64,000 bases of DNA from Streptomyces sp. NBC_00414 (GTDB lineage: Bacteria; Actinomycetota; Actinomycetes; Streptomycetales; Streptomycetaceae): NCBI RefSeq assembly GCF_036038375.1, contig NZ_CP107935.1, positions 5,084,001 to 5,148,000 on the forward strand, read 5' to 3'. The notes beneath the pieces were generated by a model. That model searched no databases, was not told where the DNA came from, and worked only from the letters and a program-made list of their open reading frames with translations. Position 1 is the stretch's first letter, and the number at the start of each line of letters is the position of its first letter. The translations under genes were made by a program, and so were the position numbers. Positions 48,700 through 57,499 of the stretch are shown here, in pieces.

Positions 48700-49494
48700 C
48701 TACACCTCCCCGCGGAGCACCACCGTCTCGATCCCCGCGATCACCAGATCCAACGCAAAGCGGAAGTCCCGCTCATACATCTCCTCCACCGTGCTCCCCC
48801 CACGCGCCCGCATGATCTCCGTGCTCTCCTCCAGCACGTCATCAAGCTCGGGCGCCCCCTTCAACGCACTCAGCGCCTGCTGGAAGTACGCGTCAGGACT
48901 CATCCCGGCCTCGGCCGACCGCGCGGTGAAGTGCCCCTCGATCGTGCCGAACCCGTACACGAACTGGAAGACGGCCGAGATGGCCCCCGCCAGCCGGTGC
49001 GTGGGCAGCCCCGTCCTGCGGATCACCCGCTGCACGGTCCGCGAGAAGGCGATGGACCTGGGCCCGATGTTGAGGAACGTCCCGGCGAGCGTCGACGCCC
49101 AGGGGTGCCGTACGAGCAGGGCCCGGTAACCGGAGGCGATCACCCGGAGCTGATCCCGCCAGTCCGCGTCCGCCTCGGCGCCCGCGTCGGCGTCCAGATC
49201 CGGCAACTCCAGTTCCCCGTAGATCGCGTCGAGCGCGAGCTCAAGAAGGTCGTCCTTGGTGTCCACGTACCAGTAGACGGACATCGCGGTCACATTCAGC
49301 TCGGCGGCCAGCCGTCGCATGGAGAACTTGGCCAGCCCGTCCGCGTCGAGCAGCCGTACCGTGACCTCGGTGATCCGGTCCCGGTCGAGCGACGACGGCT
49401 GGCCGCCCCGGGCTCCACCGCCTCGCGGGGCCTTGCCCTCCAACCACACGCTGGTCCGTGCCGGGCGCTCGGCCCGGTCGACTGCCCTCACCAT
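48700..49494 (-). CDS. TetR-family regulator
   Basis: 264 residues. A Pro/Arg-rich N-terminal extension precedes the HTH: LDRDRITEVTVRLLDADGLA and MRRLAAELNVTAMSVYWYVD with DDLLELALDA, the TetR class with the VYWY/YxH recognition helix and the TetR_C-type ligand domain. ATG at 49494 with a good gaggaagg ribosome site. It is downstream of and co-directional with the MFS efflux gene (80-base gap), and the inverted repeat before that gene is its likely operator. Probably a drug-responsive repressor. Confidence 0.88.
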   Translation of the reverse strand: MVRAVDRAERPARTSVWLEGKAPRGGGARGGQPSSLDRDRITEVTVRLLDADGLAKFSMRRLAAELNVTAMSVYWYVDTKDDLLELALDAIYGELELPDLDADAGAEADADWRDQLRVIASGYRALLVRHPWASTLAGTFLNIGPRSIAFSRTVQRVIRRTGLPTHRLAGAISAVFQFVYGFGTIEGHFTARSAEAGMSPDAYFQQALSALKGAPELDDVLEESTEIMRARGGSTVEEMYERDFRFALDLVIAGIETVVLRGEV

Positions 49495-49573
49495 GGCGCA
49501 CCTTCCTCGGAACTCCTGCAGCGGGCCGTCCCGGAAACCCGGGATCCGCCCCAGCCCTGACACCGGGCGGCCC

Positions 49574-51082
49574 TCACATCGGCACCGCCACCGCGGAGTC
49601 TGCCCTCTCGGCCCGCCGAAGCAACGCGGCGGCCAGCAGTCCACCCAGGAGCACGGCCACCGCGCCCACCAGTTGGCTGGTCTCCAGGCCCGACGCGAAC
49701 CCGTCCGTGATCCGCGCGCGCTCGTCCGCCGAGTCCGCGCCCGCGAGCGTCGCCGGGAGCGAGGCCGCGGCGAACGGGATCAGCGCGGCGAAGCGGGCGT
49801 TGAGGACCGCGCCGAGGACGGCGACGCCGAGGCCGTTGCCGAACTCGGCCAGCGTGCCGTTGATACCCGCGCCCACGCCCGCCTTCTCCGGCGGGATCGC
49901 GCTCATGATGGCGTGCGCCATGGCGGGGTTGGCGACCGCGCAGCCCGCGCCGATCAGCAGCAGGCCGAGCAGGGTGCCGGCGTAACCGCTCGACACGAGG
50001 GTCGCGATCGACACCAGTCCGCCCGACATCAGCATCATGCCGAGGGCGATCGAGACGGGTGTGCCGAGCCTCGCGGTGAACTTCGCCGACAGACCGGTGA
50101 AGTTGAGGGCCACCACGGTCAGGGCGAGCGGCGCCGTGCGCAGGCCCGCCTCCAGGGGCCCGTAGCCGAGGACGAACTGGAGGTGCTGGGTCAGCAGGAA
50201 GAGCGCGCCGCCCATGCCGAAGGTGATCAGCACGGCACCGGCGACGGCCCCCGTGAAGCGCCGGTCCCGGAAGAAGTGCAGGTCCAGCATGGGATACGGG
50301 ATCCGGCTCTCCCAGTGGGCGAAGAGGGCCAGCACCAGGAGCGCCAGGGCCGCCGTGGTGAGGACGCGGGCGGAGGTCCAGCCGTGTTCCGGACCCGAGA
50401 TGATCGCGTACACGAGGGCGGTCATGCCGATCGTGGAGAGCAGGGCGCCGAGCAGGTCGGGGCGGTCGCCGCGCGGGTTCTTGGACTCCGGTACGAGGCT
50501 GATCACGGCGCAGAGGGCCAGGGCCACCACCGGCAGGTTGACCAGGAAGATCGCGCCCCACCAGTAGTGGTCGAGCATGAACCCGCCGAGCAGCGGGCCG
50601 GTTGCGAACCCGAGGGCGTTGACGGCGCTCCAGATGCCGATGGCCTTCGGCTGCTCCTCGGGTGCGAAGATCTGCATCGCGACGGCGAGTGTGGTGGTGA
50701 GCAGGAGCGCGCCGCCGACGCCCATGCCCGCGCGGGCGGCTATCAACTGGCCGGTGGTGTCCGCGAGTCCGGCGACCAGCGAGCCGATGCCGAAGAGCAC
50801 GAGACCGGCGACCAGCATCTTCTTGCGGCCGTAGCGGTCGGCCGCGCTGCCCGCGCTGAGCAGCAGGCCCGACTGCACCAGCGAGTACGCGTTGATCATC
50901 CACTGGATGTCCGAGGTGCCCGCGCCCAGTTCCTCGGTGAGGGTGGGGATCGCGACGTTCAGCACGGTGTTGTCGAGCAGCACGGTGAGCTGGGCGAGGC
51001 AGATGACACCGAGGATCAGCCACCGCTGGGGGTGGCCGCCGACGGAGCCGACTTGGCCGGCTTGGCCTTGCGAGGTTGGCAT
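49574..51082 (-). CDS. DHA2 (EmrB/QacA) MFS efflux transporter
   Basis: 502 residues with 14 predicted membrane helices. Key motifs: LDNTVLNVAIPTLTEELGA (motif D1 of 14-helix pumps), INAYSLVQSGLLLSAGSAAD then RYGRKKML (motif A), and ALGFATGPLLGGFM (antiporter motif C). Such proteins export lipophilic drugs by proton exchange. First gene of the efflux/TetR pair. The ATG at 51082 has only a poor ribosome site. An inverted repeat lies directly upstream. Confidence 0.9.
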   Translation of the reverse strand: MPTSQGQAGQVGSVGGHPQRWLILGVICLAQLTVLLDNTVLNVAIPTLTEELGAGTSDIQWMINAYSLVQSGLLLSAGSAADRYGRKKMLVAGLVLFGIGSLVAGLADTTGQLIAARAGMGVGGALLLTTTLAVAMQIFAPEEQPKAIGIWSAVNALGFATGPLLGGFMLDHYWWGAIFLVNLPVVALALCAVISLVPESKNPRGDRPDLLGALLSTIGMTALVYAIISGPEHGWTSARVLTTAALALLVLALFAHWESRIPYPMLDLHFFRDRRFTGAVAGAVLITFGMGGALFLLTQHLQFVLGYGPLEAGLRTAPLALTVVALNFTGLSAKFTARLGTPVSIALGMMLMSGGLVSIATLVSSGYAGTLLGLLLIGAGCAVANPAMAHAIMSAIPPEKAGVGAGINGTLAEFGNGLGVAVLGAVLNARFAALIPFAAASLPATLAGADSADERARITDGFASGLETSQLVGAVAVLLGGLLAAALLRRAERADSAVAVPM

Positions 51083-51086
51083 GCCT

Positions 51087-51116
51087 TACACCGTAGAACA
51101 GCCCCTATACGGCGTA
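51087..51116. promoter_or_regulatory. Candidate TetR operator of the MFS efflux gene
   Basis: Inverted repeat TACACCGTA (51087-51095) and TACGGCGTA (51108-51116), 8 of 9 symmetric positions, 12-base spacer, immediately before the MFS start. It overlaps the expected -10 region. Confidence 0.55.
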
Positions 51117-51129
51117 CAACAACAAAAAA

Positions 51130-51161
51130 GGTGGCCCGGGCGCTCGTTCGCCCGGGCCACC
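51130..51161. terminator. Terminator of the glycosyltransferase operon
   Basis: 13-bp perfect stem GGTGGCCCGGGCG / CGCCCGGGCCACC with a 6-base loop, 17 bases past the stop of the ArnT-like gene on the minus strand. An A tract (aacaaaaaag) flanks it, giving U-rich RNA on that strand. Confidence 0.8.
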
Positions 51162-51178
51162 GCTTTCGGTGAAGTACG

Positions 51179-53410
51179 TCAGCTGCTCGTGGCCTGCGTC
51201 AGGTCGTAGAAGGTGGACGAACCCACCGTCACCTTCTTGAAGTTGGCCTCCACCCATGTGCTGATCCGGGTCCCGGTGCCGGAGCTGTCGCTGCCGCCAC
51301 CGCCGCCCATGGAGCCGGAGGAGATGAAGTAGTGGATCTTCCCGTCCGCCACGTACTTCTTGAACTGGGCCAGCGTCGGCGACGGGTCGCTGCCGTTGAA
51401 GCCGCCGATCGCCATCACCGGGTCGCCGGTGGAGAGCTGGTAGCTCGCCGCGTTCTGCGCGCCGATGGCAGCCGCCGCCCAGGTGTAGTCCCCGGAGTTC
51501 TTCTCCAGGAGCGCCTTGGCCTCGGAGCTGACGGTCGCGCCGTTGAGCAGGCCGCCCATACCGCCGCCGCCTCCGCCTCCCATGCCGCCACCGTCACCGG
51601 TGCCGCCCGCGGTACCGCCACCCGGCTGGGTCTGGCCGTTCTGACCCGTCTGGCCATTGCCGTTCTGCTGGCCTTGCTGGCCGCCGCCGGGGAAGCCGCC
51701 GGTCGGGGGTTGACCCATGCCGCCGCCCTGCTGGTTCTGACCGGTGCCGCCCTGCCGGTTGCCGCCCGGCATACCGCCGCCACCCGGTCCGCCGCCCATG
51801 CCGCCACCGCCGGGACCACCGCGACCGCCCGAGACCGAGGGCCCCGCCGTGACGATCGAGCCGCTGTGACCCTCGTCCAACGTGGTCAGCGTGTACGCCG
51901 TCGGGCCCGCGAGGGCCGCGACGAAGCTGAGCCCGACCACCGCGAGGGACAGCCTGCGGCCGAGCCGCGCGATGAAGATCAGACCGAGTGCCGCGACCAG
52001 ACCGCCGACCAGGACCAGCCACTTGAGCCAGGGCAGGTAGTCGGAGGAACGGTTCAGGAGGACGTACCCCCAGACCGCGGTGGCCGTGACTCCGGCCGCC
52101 ATGGTGAGCGAGATCCACATCCGGCCGCGCTCTTCCCACAGCACGCTCGCGCCCATCCCGACCACGGCGGCGACGTACGGGGCGAGGGCCACGGTGTAGT
52201 ACTCGTGGAAGATGCCCTGCATGAAGCTGAAGACCACCATGGTGATCAGCAGCGAGCCGCCCCAGGCGAGGAACGCGGCACGGGCCGTGTCGGTCCGCCG
52301 CGCCTTCCAGGTCAGCGCGATGCCCGCGGCCAGCACGATCAGCGCCGCCGGGATCAGCCAGGAGATCTGACCGCCGATGGAGGAACTGAACATCCGGTCC
52401 CAGCCGGTCTCGCCCCAGCCGCCGCCTCCACCGCCGCCGCCGACGCTGCCGGTCTCCTCGCCGTTGATCCGGCCGAGTCCGTTGTAGCCGAAGGTCAGTT
52501 CCAGGAAGGAGTTGTTCTGCGAGCCGCCGATGTACGGGCGGGAGGACGCGGGCCACAGCTCGACCAGGGCCACCCACCAGCCGCCCGCGACGATCATCGC
52601 CAGGCCGGAGAGGAGCATCTGCCCGACGCGCCTGCGCACAGTCGTCGGCGCGAGGACGGCGTAGAGGATCGCGAGGGGCGGCAGGATCAGGAAGGCCTGG
52701 AGGGTCTTCACCAGGAAGGCCAGCCCGACGGCCGCGCCCGCCCACACCAGCCACTTCGTCTCGGCCTTCTCCATGGCGCGCAGCACGCAGTAGACCGTGA
52801 CGGCCATCAGGAGGGCGAGGGCCGCGTCCGGGTTGTTGAAGCGGAACATCAGCGCGGCGACGGGCGTGAGCGCGAACACCGCCATGGTGATGAAGCCCGC
52901 CGCGGGGGTGAACCGGCGGCGCACGGCCCCGTACAGCACTCCTGCCGTGGCGACGGCCATCAGGACCTGCGGGAACAGGATCGCGAAGGAGTTCAGGCCG
53001 AACAGCCGTACCGACAGGGCCATCGGCCACAGGGAGGCCGGGGGCTTGTCGACCGTGATGGCGTTGGCCGAGTCGAGCGAGCCGAAGAAGAAGGCCTTCC
53101 AGGACTGGCTGCCGGCCTGCGCCGCGGCCGAGTAGAAGGAGTTGGCGTACCCGGAGGCCGTGAGGTTCCAGGTGTAGAGCGCGCCGATCAGCAGCAGCGC
53201 GCCGAGGAACGCGGGGCGCACCCAGCGGTTGTCCTCGGGCCGCCCGCGCCACAGCCTGCGCGCGAAGGGCTGCTTGTGGCTGCCGTCCTCGGGAGCGGCG
53301 GGCTCCGCCGGAACGACCGGTTCCTGTACGGCTGTCGGGGTCGGGCCGGGCGGGCTCTCGCCGGGACCGGCGGCCCCCGTACTCGCGTAGTCGTGCTGAG
53401 TCGTCGTCAT
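51179..53410 (-). CDS. ArnT/PMT-like (GT39/GT83) membrane glycosyltransferase
   Basis: 743 residues. A polar N-terminus is followed by about 11-12 membrane helices. The first external loop has the conserved Asp (SLDSANAITVDKPPASLWPM, DKPP motif), as in polyprenol-phosphate-sugar mannosyltransferases. The external C-terminal half has a 110-residue Gly/Gln/Asn-rich low-complexity stretch, then a small alpha/beta domain (WAAAAIGAQNAASYQLSTGD ... MAIGGFNGSDPSPTLAQFKK). It likely moves a sugar from a lipid carrier to a cell-surface acceptor. ATGA overlap with the upstream GT2-GtrA gene, which would make its lipid-linked donor. Confidence 0.87.
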   Translation of the reverse strand: MTTTQHDYASTGAAGPGESPPGPTPTAVQEPVVPAEPAAPEDGSHKQPFARRLWRGRPEDNRWVRPAFLGALLLIGALYTWNLTASGYANSFYSAAAQAGSQSWKAFFFGSLDSANAITVDKPPASLWPMALSVRLFGLNSFAILFPQVLMAVATAGVLYGAVRRRFTPAAGFITMAVFALTPVAALMFRFNNPDAALALLMAVTVYCVLRAMEKAETKWLVWAGAAVGLAFLVKTLQAFLILPPLAILYAVLAPTTVRRRVGQMLLSGLAMIVAGGWWVALVELWPASSRPYIGGSQNNSFLELTFGYNGLGRINGEETGSVGGGGGGGGWGETGWDRMFSSSIGGQISWLIPAALIVLAAGIALTWKARRTDTARAAFLAWGGSLLITMVVFSFMQGIFHEYYTVALAPYVAAVVGMGASVLWEERGRMWISLTMAAGVTATAVWGYVLLNRSSDYLPWLKWLVLVGGLVAALGLIFIARLGRRLSLAVVGLSFVAALAGPTAYTLTTLDEGHSGSIVTAGPSVSGGRGGPGGGGMGGGPGGGGMPGGNRQGGTGQNQQGGGMGQPPTGGFPGGGQQGQQNGNGQTGQNGQTQPGGGTAGGTGDGGGMGGGGGGGMGGLLNGATVSSEAKALLEKNSGDYTWAAAAIGAQNAASYQLSTGDPVMAIGGFNGSDPSPTLAQFKKYVADGKIHYFISSGSMGGGGGSDSSGTGTRISTWVEANFKKVTVGSSTFYDLTQATSS

Positions 53411-54882
53411 CGCGCGTTCCCGTTCTCGTTCCGGTTCCTCGGATCGTGATCGTTCGGGCGCACCGGCTGCAGTCGCATCGTCGGGTCCCCCCAGGTCTGG
53501 TGGCTGTACGAGGAGTTGGTCGTGCCGTACGGGGACCGCGGCGCCGTCGCGTAGACGGGCGACGCGGGTCCGGCCGGTACGGTCGGCGGCATCGTCGGTA
53601 CGGCGGGTGTGTGAGAGGCGACGACGGTCGACGGTGACGCGTCGTGCCGGTCCGGGAACACCCAGGCCCGGAAGAGCAGGAACCGCAGCACGGTCGCCGC
53701 GAGGTTGGCGACGATCAGGACCGCGAGTTCGGTGGCGTGCGCCGGTTCGGTCGTCGCCGCGTTCAGGGCGGCGAGCGAGCCGCTGGTGAGGGCGAGTCCG
53801 ATGGCGAAGACGACCAGGCCCTGCGCCTGGTGCCGTACCGCGCCGCCCTTGCCCCGTACGCCGAAGGTCAGGCGCCGGTTGGCGGCGGTGTTGGCGACCG
53901 CCGAGACGAGCAGGGCGAGCGCGTTGGCGATCTGCGAACCGGAGAACGTACGGAAGCCGCTGTAGAGCACCAGGTAGAACAGCGTGGACAGGGCGCCCAC
54001 GACACAGAATCCGACGAGCTGGCGGGCCAGGCCCTTCGGTACACCGCTGATCTCGCGGTCGCGCGGGTCGTCGCCGAACGGCCGGGCCAGCCGGTCGAGC
54101 GCCAGTGAGCCGGTGGCGAGGGCGCGTCCCACGCGCCACACGCCCTTCAGGTCGTCGGTCGCGGTCTTCACGATGTGGACGGTCGAGTCCGGGTCGTCGA
54201 CCCAGTCGACCGGCACCTCGTGGATGCGCAGCCCGGCCCGTTCGGCGAGGACCAGCATCTCGGTGTCGAAGAACCATCCGGTGTCCTCGACGAGCGGCAG
54301 CAGCACCTGCGCGACATCGCGCCGGATCGCCTTGAAGCCGCACTGCGCGTCGGAGAACCGGGCCTGCAGCGAGCCCCGCAGGATCAGGTTGTACGTACGG
54401 GAGATGAACTCCCGCTTGGCGCCCCGCACCACCCGTGAGCTGCGGGCGAGCCGCGAGCCGATCGCCAGGTCGGAGTGACCGGAGATCAGCGGGGCGACCA
54501 GCGGGAGCAGCGCGTTCAGATCGGTGGACAGGTCGACGTCCATGTAGGCGAGGACCGGGGCGTCCGAGGCGGACCAGACGGTCCGCAGCGCCCGGCCGCG
54601 GCCCTTCTGCTCCAGCCGGAACGATCTGACCTCGGGCAGTTCCGCCGCCAGCCGCGCCGCCACCAGGGGAGTGGTGTCCGTGGACGCGTTGTCCGCGACG
54701 GTGATGCGGAACGCGTACGGGAAGGTGCGGGAGAGGTGCTCGTGGAGTCTGAGCACACACGGCTGGAGGTCCTTCTCCTCGTTGTAGACGGGGATCACTA
54801 CGTCCAGGACAGGCGTACCGGCATTTCCGGCCGGGAGGTGCTCCCGCGCCGGCAGGTTGCCGGGAGAAGGTTCGGTTCGCAT
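53407..54882 (-). CDS. Bifunctional GT2 glycosyltransferase/GtrA flippase-like protein
   Basis: 491 residues. The N-terminal DPM1-like GT2 domain has DVVIPVYNEEKDLQPCVLRL, ITVADNASTDTTPLVAARLA, and the DXD in LAYMDVDLSTDLNAL; then FSDAQCGFKAIRRDVAQVLL. The C-terminal four-helix GtrA domain (about 285-420, VGFCVVGALSTLFYLVLYSG) may flip the polyprenyl-phosphate sugar. Tail residues 430-491 are disordered. ATG at 54882; an upstream ATG at 54918 would overlap the kinase. It sits 14 bases after the kinase gene, so the signalling pair and the sugar-transfer pair form one operon. Confidence 0.9.
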   Translation of the reverse strand: MRTEPSPGNLPAREHLPAGNAGTPVLDVVIPVYNEEKDLQPCVLRLHEHLSRTFPYAFRITVADNASTDTTPLVAARLAAELPEVRSFRLEQKGRGRALRTVWSASDAPVLAYMDVDLSTDLNALLPLVAPLISGHSDLAIGSRLARSSRVVRGAKREFISRTYNLILRGSLQARFSDAQCGFKAIRRDVAQVLLPLVEDTGWFFDTEMLVLAERAGLRIHEVPVDWVDDPDSTVHIVKTATDDLKGVWRVGRALATGSLALDRLARPFGDDPRDREISGVPKGLARQLVGFCVVGALSTLFYLVLYSGFRTFSGSQIANALALLVSAVANTAANRRLTFGVRGKGGAVRHQAQGLVVFAIGLALTSGSLAALNAATTEPAHATELAVLIVANLAATVLRFLLFRAWVFPDRHDASPSTVVASHTPAVPTMPPTVPAGPASPVYATAPRSPYGTTNSSYSHQTWGDPTMRLQPVRPNDHDPRNRNENGNAR

Positions 54883-54896
54883 GACAACGACTGTCG

Positions 54897-56570
54897 TCAA
54901 GCGCCCTGTTGCACCCATGTGGTCGTGCTGTGCTGTGCCTGTGAGTACGGTTGTGAATTTGTTTCGGAAATGAACGCCTCATGAGAATGCGGCGCTTGAG
55001 GGGCCGGCGCGGGCAGATGCACGGTGAAGACGGTGTGCCCGGGGACGCTGTCGACGGTCACCGCACCGCCGTGCGCGGCGGCGACGGCCTGCACGATGGC
55101 GAGTCCGAGTCCGGTCGATCCGGAGGCGCGTGAGCGCGAGGAGTCGCCGCGCGCGAAGCGTTCGAAGACGTGCGGCAGGAGGTCCGGTGGGATGCCCTGT
55201 CCGTCGTCCTGCACGTCCACGCACACCCAGGCCCCCTGGCGGCGCACGCGGGCGGTCACCGTCGTGCCGGGTGGTGTGTGGGTGCGGGCGTTCGCGAACA
55301 GGTTCACCATGACCTGCTGGACGCGGGCCGCGTCGGCCAGCACCAGCGCGGGTTCGTCGGGCAGCTCCAGCCGCCAGTTGTGCTCGCGTCCGGCCGCGCG
55401 GGCGTCGCTCACGGCGTCCACGACCAGCGGGGAGAGGTCGGTGTGCTCGTAACTGAGCGGCCGTCCCGCGTCGAGGCGCGCGAGCAGCAGCAGGTCCTCG
55501 ACGAGGCCCGTCATCCGTCCGGCCTCGGACTCGATCCGGCCCAGCGCGTGCCGGGTGTCGGGCCCGGTCTCCTCGCGTCCGCGTCTGGTCAGCTCGGCGT
55601 ATCCGCGGATGGACGCGAGAGGGGTACGCAGCTCATGGCTGGCGTCCGCCACGAACTGCCGTACGCGGGTCTCGCTCTCCTGGCGCGCGTGCAGGGCGCC
55701 GTGGACGTGGTCGAGCATGCGGTTGAGCGCGGCCCCGACCTGGCCGACCTCGGTGTGCGGATCGGTCTCGGACTCGGCGACCCGCTCGTTGAGGGTCACC
55801 TCGCCCGTGTGCAGGGGCAGTTCGGAGACACGGGTGGCGGTGGAGGCGACTTTTCGGAGGGGGCGCAGGGCCACGGTGACGATGGTCGCGCCGGCGATAC
55901 CGGCGGCGATCAGGCCGGCCGCCGTGACGCTCACCTCCACGAGGATCAGGGTGTTGATGGTGCTGGTGACGGACTCGGTCGGCAGGGCGATGTAGAAGCT
56001 GCCCTTGCCGCCGCTGACGTACATGACGCGGTACTCGCCCATGCCCGGGATGTCGACGGTGTGCTTACCGGTCTTGGGCACGGAGCCGAGCGCGGCCTTC
56101 GCCGCGTCGCTGAGGTTCTTGGAGCCCATCTGGTCGAAGGCGCCGTCCGTGGACTTCTCCACGGCGACGACCGCCCTGGCGATCCCACCGTTGGTGCCGA
56201 CCTCGGCAGCGATGGTGTCCTTCTGCGTCGGCCCCCTGGTGACGAAGTCCGTGAGCCTGTCGTCACCCGTCGAGGAGCCGCCTGAGGAACCGGGCGACGA
56301 GCCGCCGCCCGGGTTCCTGGGCAGATCCTCCGGCGGCGGGCCCCCGGCACGCTGGGCGGCGTCGGTGACCTGGCTGTCCAGCTGGGTGTACAAGTGCTGC
56401 TGCAGCGCGATCGTCGTGACCGTGCCGATCACCGCGCACACCACCGCGATCAGCGCAACCGCCGAGACGACGAGCCGCGTCCGCAGGGTCCGAGGCTGCC
56501 GGCGCCGCAGCGCGTGCGGGGCTCCGGCCTGTCGGCGCCGCTGCGTACGCGGCCGTCGTCGCCCGCTCAC
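54897..56570 (-). CDS. OmpR-type sensor histidine kinase
   Basis: 557 residues with GTG start overlapping the regulator stop (GTGA). A basic N-terminus is followed by membrane helix 1 (about 33-55), an extracytoplasmic sensor of about 150 residues with a Gly/Ser-rich insertion, helix 2 (about 207-234), HAMP, then ADASHELRTPLASIRGY with phospho-His 312, N-box VNLFANARTHTPPGT, DDGQGIPPDLLPHVFERF and GSTGLGLAIVQAVAAAHGG. Full catalytic set. The signal is unknown. Linked by operon structure to surface glycosyltransferases, suggesting a cell-envelope cue. Confidence 0.93.
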   Translation of the reverse strand: MSGRRRPRTQRRRQAGAPHALRRRQPRTLRTRLVVSAVALIAVVCAVIGTVTTIALQQHLYTQLDSQVTDAAQRAGGPPPEDLPRNPGGGSSPGSSGGSSTGDDRLTDFVTRGPTQKDTIAAEVGTNGGIARAVVAVEKSTDGAFDQMGSKNLSDAAKAALGSVPKTGKHTVDIPGMGEYRVMYVSGGKGSFYIALPTESVTSTINTLILVEVSVTAAGLIAAGIAGATIVTVALRPLRKVASTATRVSELPLHTGEVTLNERVAESETDPHTEVGQVGAALNRMLDHVHGALHARQESETRVRQFVADASHELRTPLASIRGYAELTRRGREETGPDTRHALGRIESEAGRMTGLVEDLLLLARLDAGRPLSYEHTDLSPLVVDAVSDARAAGREHNWRLELPDEPALVLADAARVQQVMVNLFANARTHTPPGTTVTARVRRQGAWVCVDVQDDGQGIPPDLLPHVFERFARGDSSRSRASGSTGLGLAIVQAVAAAHGGAVTVDSVPGHTVFTVHLPAPAPQAPHSHEAFISETNSQPYSQAQHSTTTWVQQGA

Positions 56571-57307
56571 GACGTCGCGGGCTTGATCAGGTAACCGGCG
56601 CCGCGCCGGGTGTGGATCATCGGCTCCCGGCCGGCGTCGATCTTGCGGCGCAGGTACGAGATGTAGAGCTCGACGACGTTGGCCTGCCCGCCGAAGTCGT
56701 ACGACCACACGCGGTCGAGTATCTGCGCCTTGCTGAGCACCCGGCGCGGATTGCGCATCAGGAACCGCAGCAGCTCGAACTCGGTCGCGGTGAGGTGGAT
56801 GCCGTCACCGGCGCGCGACACCTCGTGGCTGTCCTCGTCCAGGGTGAGGTCACCGACGACGAGCACCGAGTCGGAACGGCGGTCGGCGGCGCCGGAACGC
56901 CGGATGAGACCGCGCAGCCGGGCCACGACCTCCTCCAGGCTGAAGGGCTTGGTGACGTAGTCGTCGCCGCCGGCCGTCAGCCCCGCGATCCGGTCCTCGA
57001 CCGCGTCCTTCGCGGTCAGGAAGAGAACGGGCACTTCGGGCAGCTCGCGGCGGAGCCGGCCGAGGACGGCGAGACCGTCCATGTCGGGCAGCATCATGTC
57101 GAGAACGACGGCGTCGGGCCGGAACTCGCGGGCGGTCTGCACCGCACCGGTCCCGTCGGCCGCGCTGCGGATCTGCCAGCCTTCGTAGCGCAGGGCCATG
57201 GACAGCAGCTCGGTGATCGACAGCTCGTCGTCCACCACAAGCACGCGGACGGGGCTCCCGTCCGGCCTCAGCAGTTCGGTGCGCCCCTGGGGCGAGGTCG
57301 TGGTCAT
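56567..57307 (-). CDS. OmpR-family response regulator
   Basis: 246 residues. Receiver: VLVVDDELSITELL, phospho-Asp 70 in DAVVLDMMLPDMDG, Thr in VLFLTAKDAVEDR, Lys in DDYVTKPFSLEEV. DNA-binding winged helix: HLTATEFELLRFLMRNPRRV and VVELYISYLRRKIDAGREPM. ATG at 57307. First gene of a four-gene operon (regulator, kinase, GT2-GtrA, ArnT-like). A 9/10 inverted repeat at 57359-57393 in the divergent promoter region is a possible binding site. Confidence 0.95.
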   Translation of the reverse strand: MTTTSPQGRTELLRPDGSPVRVLVVDDELSITELLSMALRYEGWQIRSAADGTGAVQTAREFRPDAVVLDMMLPDMDGLAVLGRLRRELPEVPVLFLTAKDAVEDRIAGLTAGGDDYVTKPFSLEEVVARLRGLIRRSGAADRRSDSVLVVGDLTLDEDSHEVSRAGDGIHLTATEFELLRFLMRNPRRVLSKAQILDRVWSYDFGGQANVVELYISYLRRKIDAGREPMIHTRRGAGYLIKPATS

Positions 57308-57358
57308 AGCCAACACATTGGTGGCCCGCCCTGAGAGCACGCTTTCGGGAACCTGTGA

Positions 57359-57393
57359 ATCCCCTGAGAAACACACAGCCGCCTCTCAGGGAA
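57359..57393. promoter_or_regulatory. Inverted repeat in the divergent regulator/propeller promoter region
   Basis: TCCCCTGAGA and TCTCAGGGAA (9 of 10 symmetric), spacer about 14 bases, about 55 bases before the response-regulator start and 107 before the beta-propeller gene. Also flanked by cacaca/aacaccg patches. A candidate autoregulatory or partner operator. Confidence 0.45.
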
Positions 57394-57499
57394 CACCGCG
57401 CGACTCTTCGAAACTCCTTGCCCGGGGGAACGGCCGCGGGGGAAGACCGTCAGCCTCCGGGTCGCGGCGATCAGGGGCATCGGTCTGTGGGGGGCTGCT

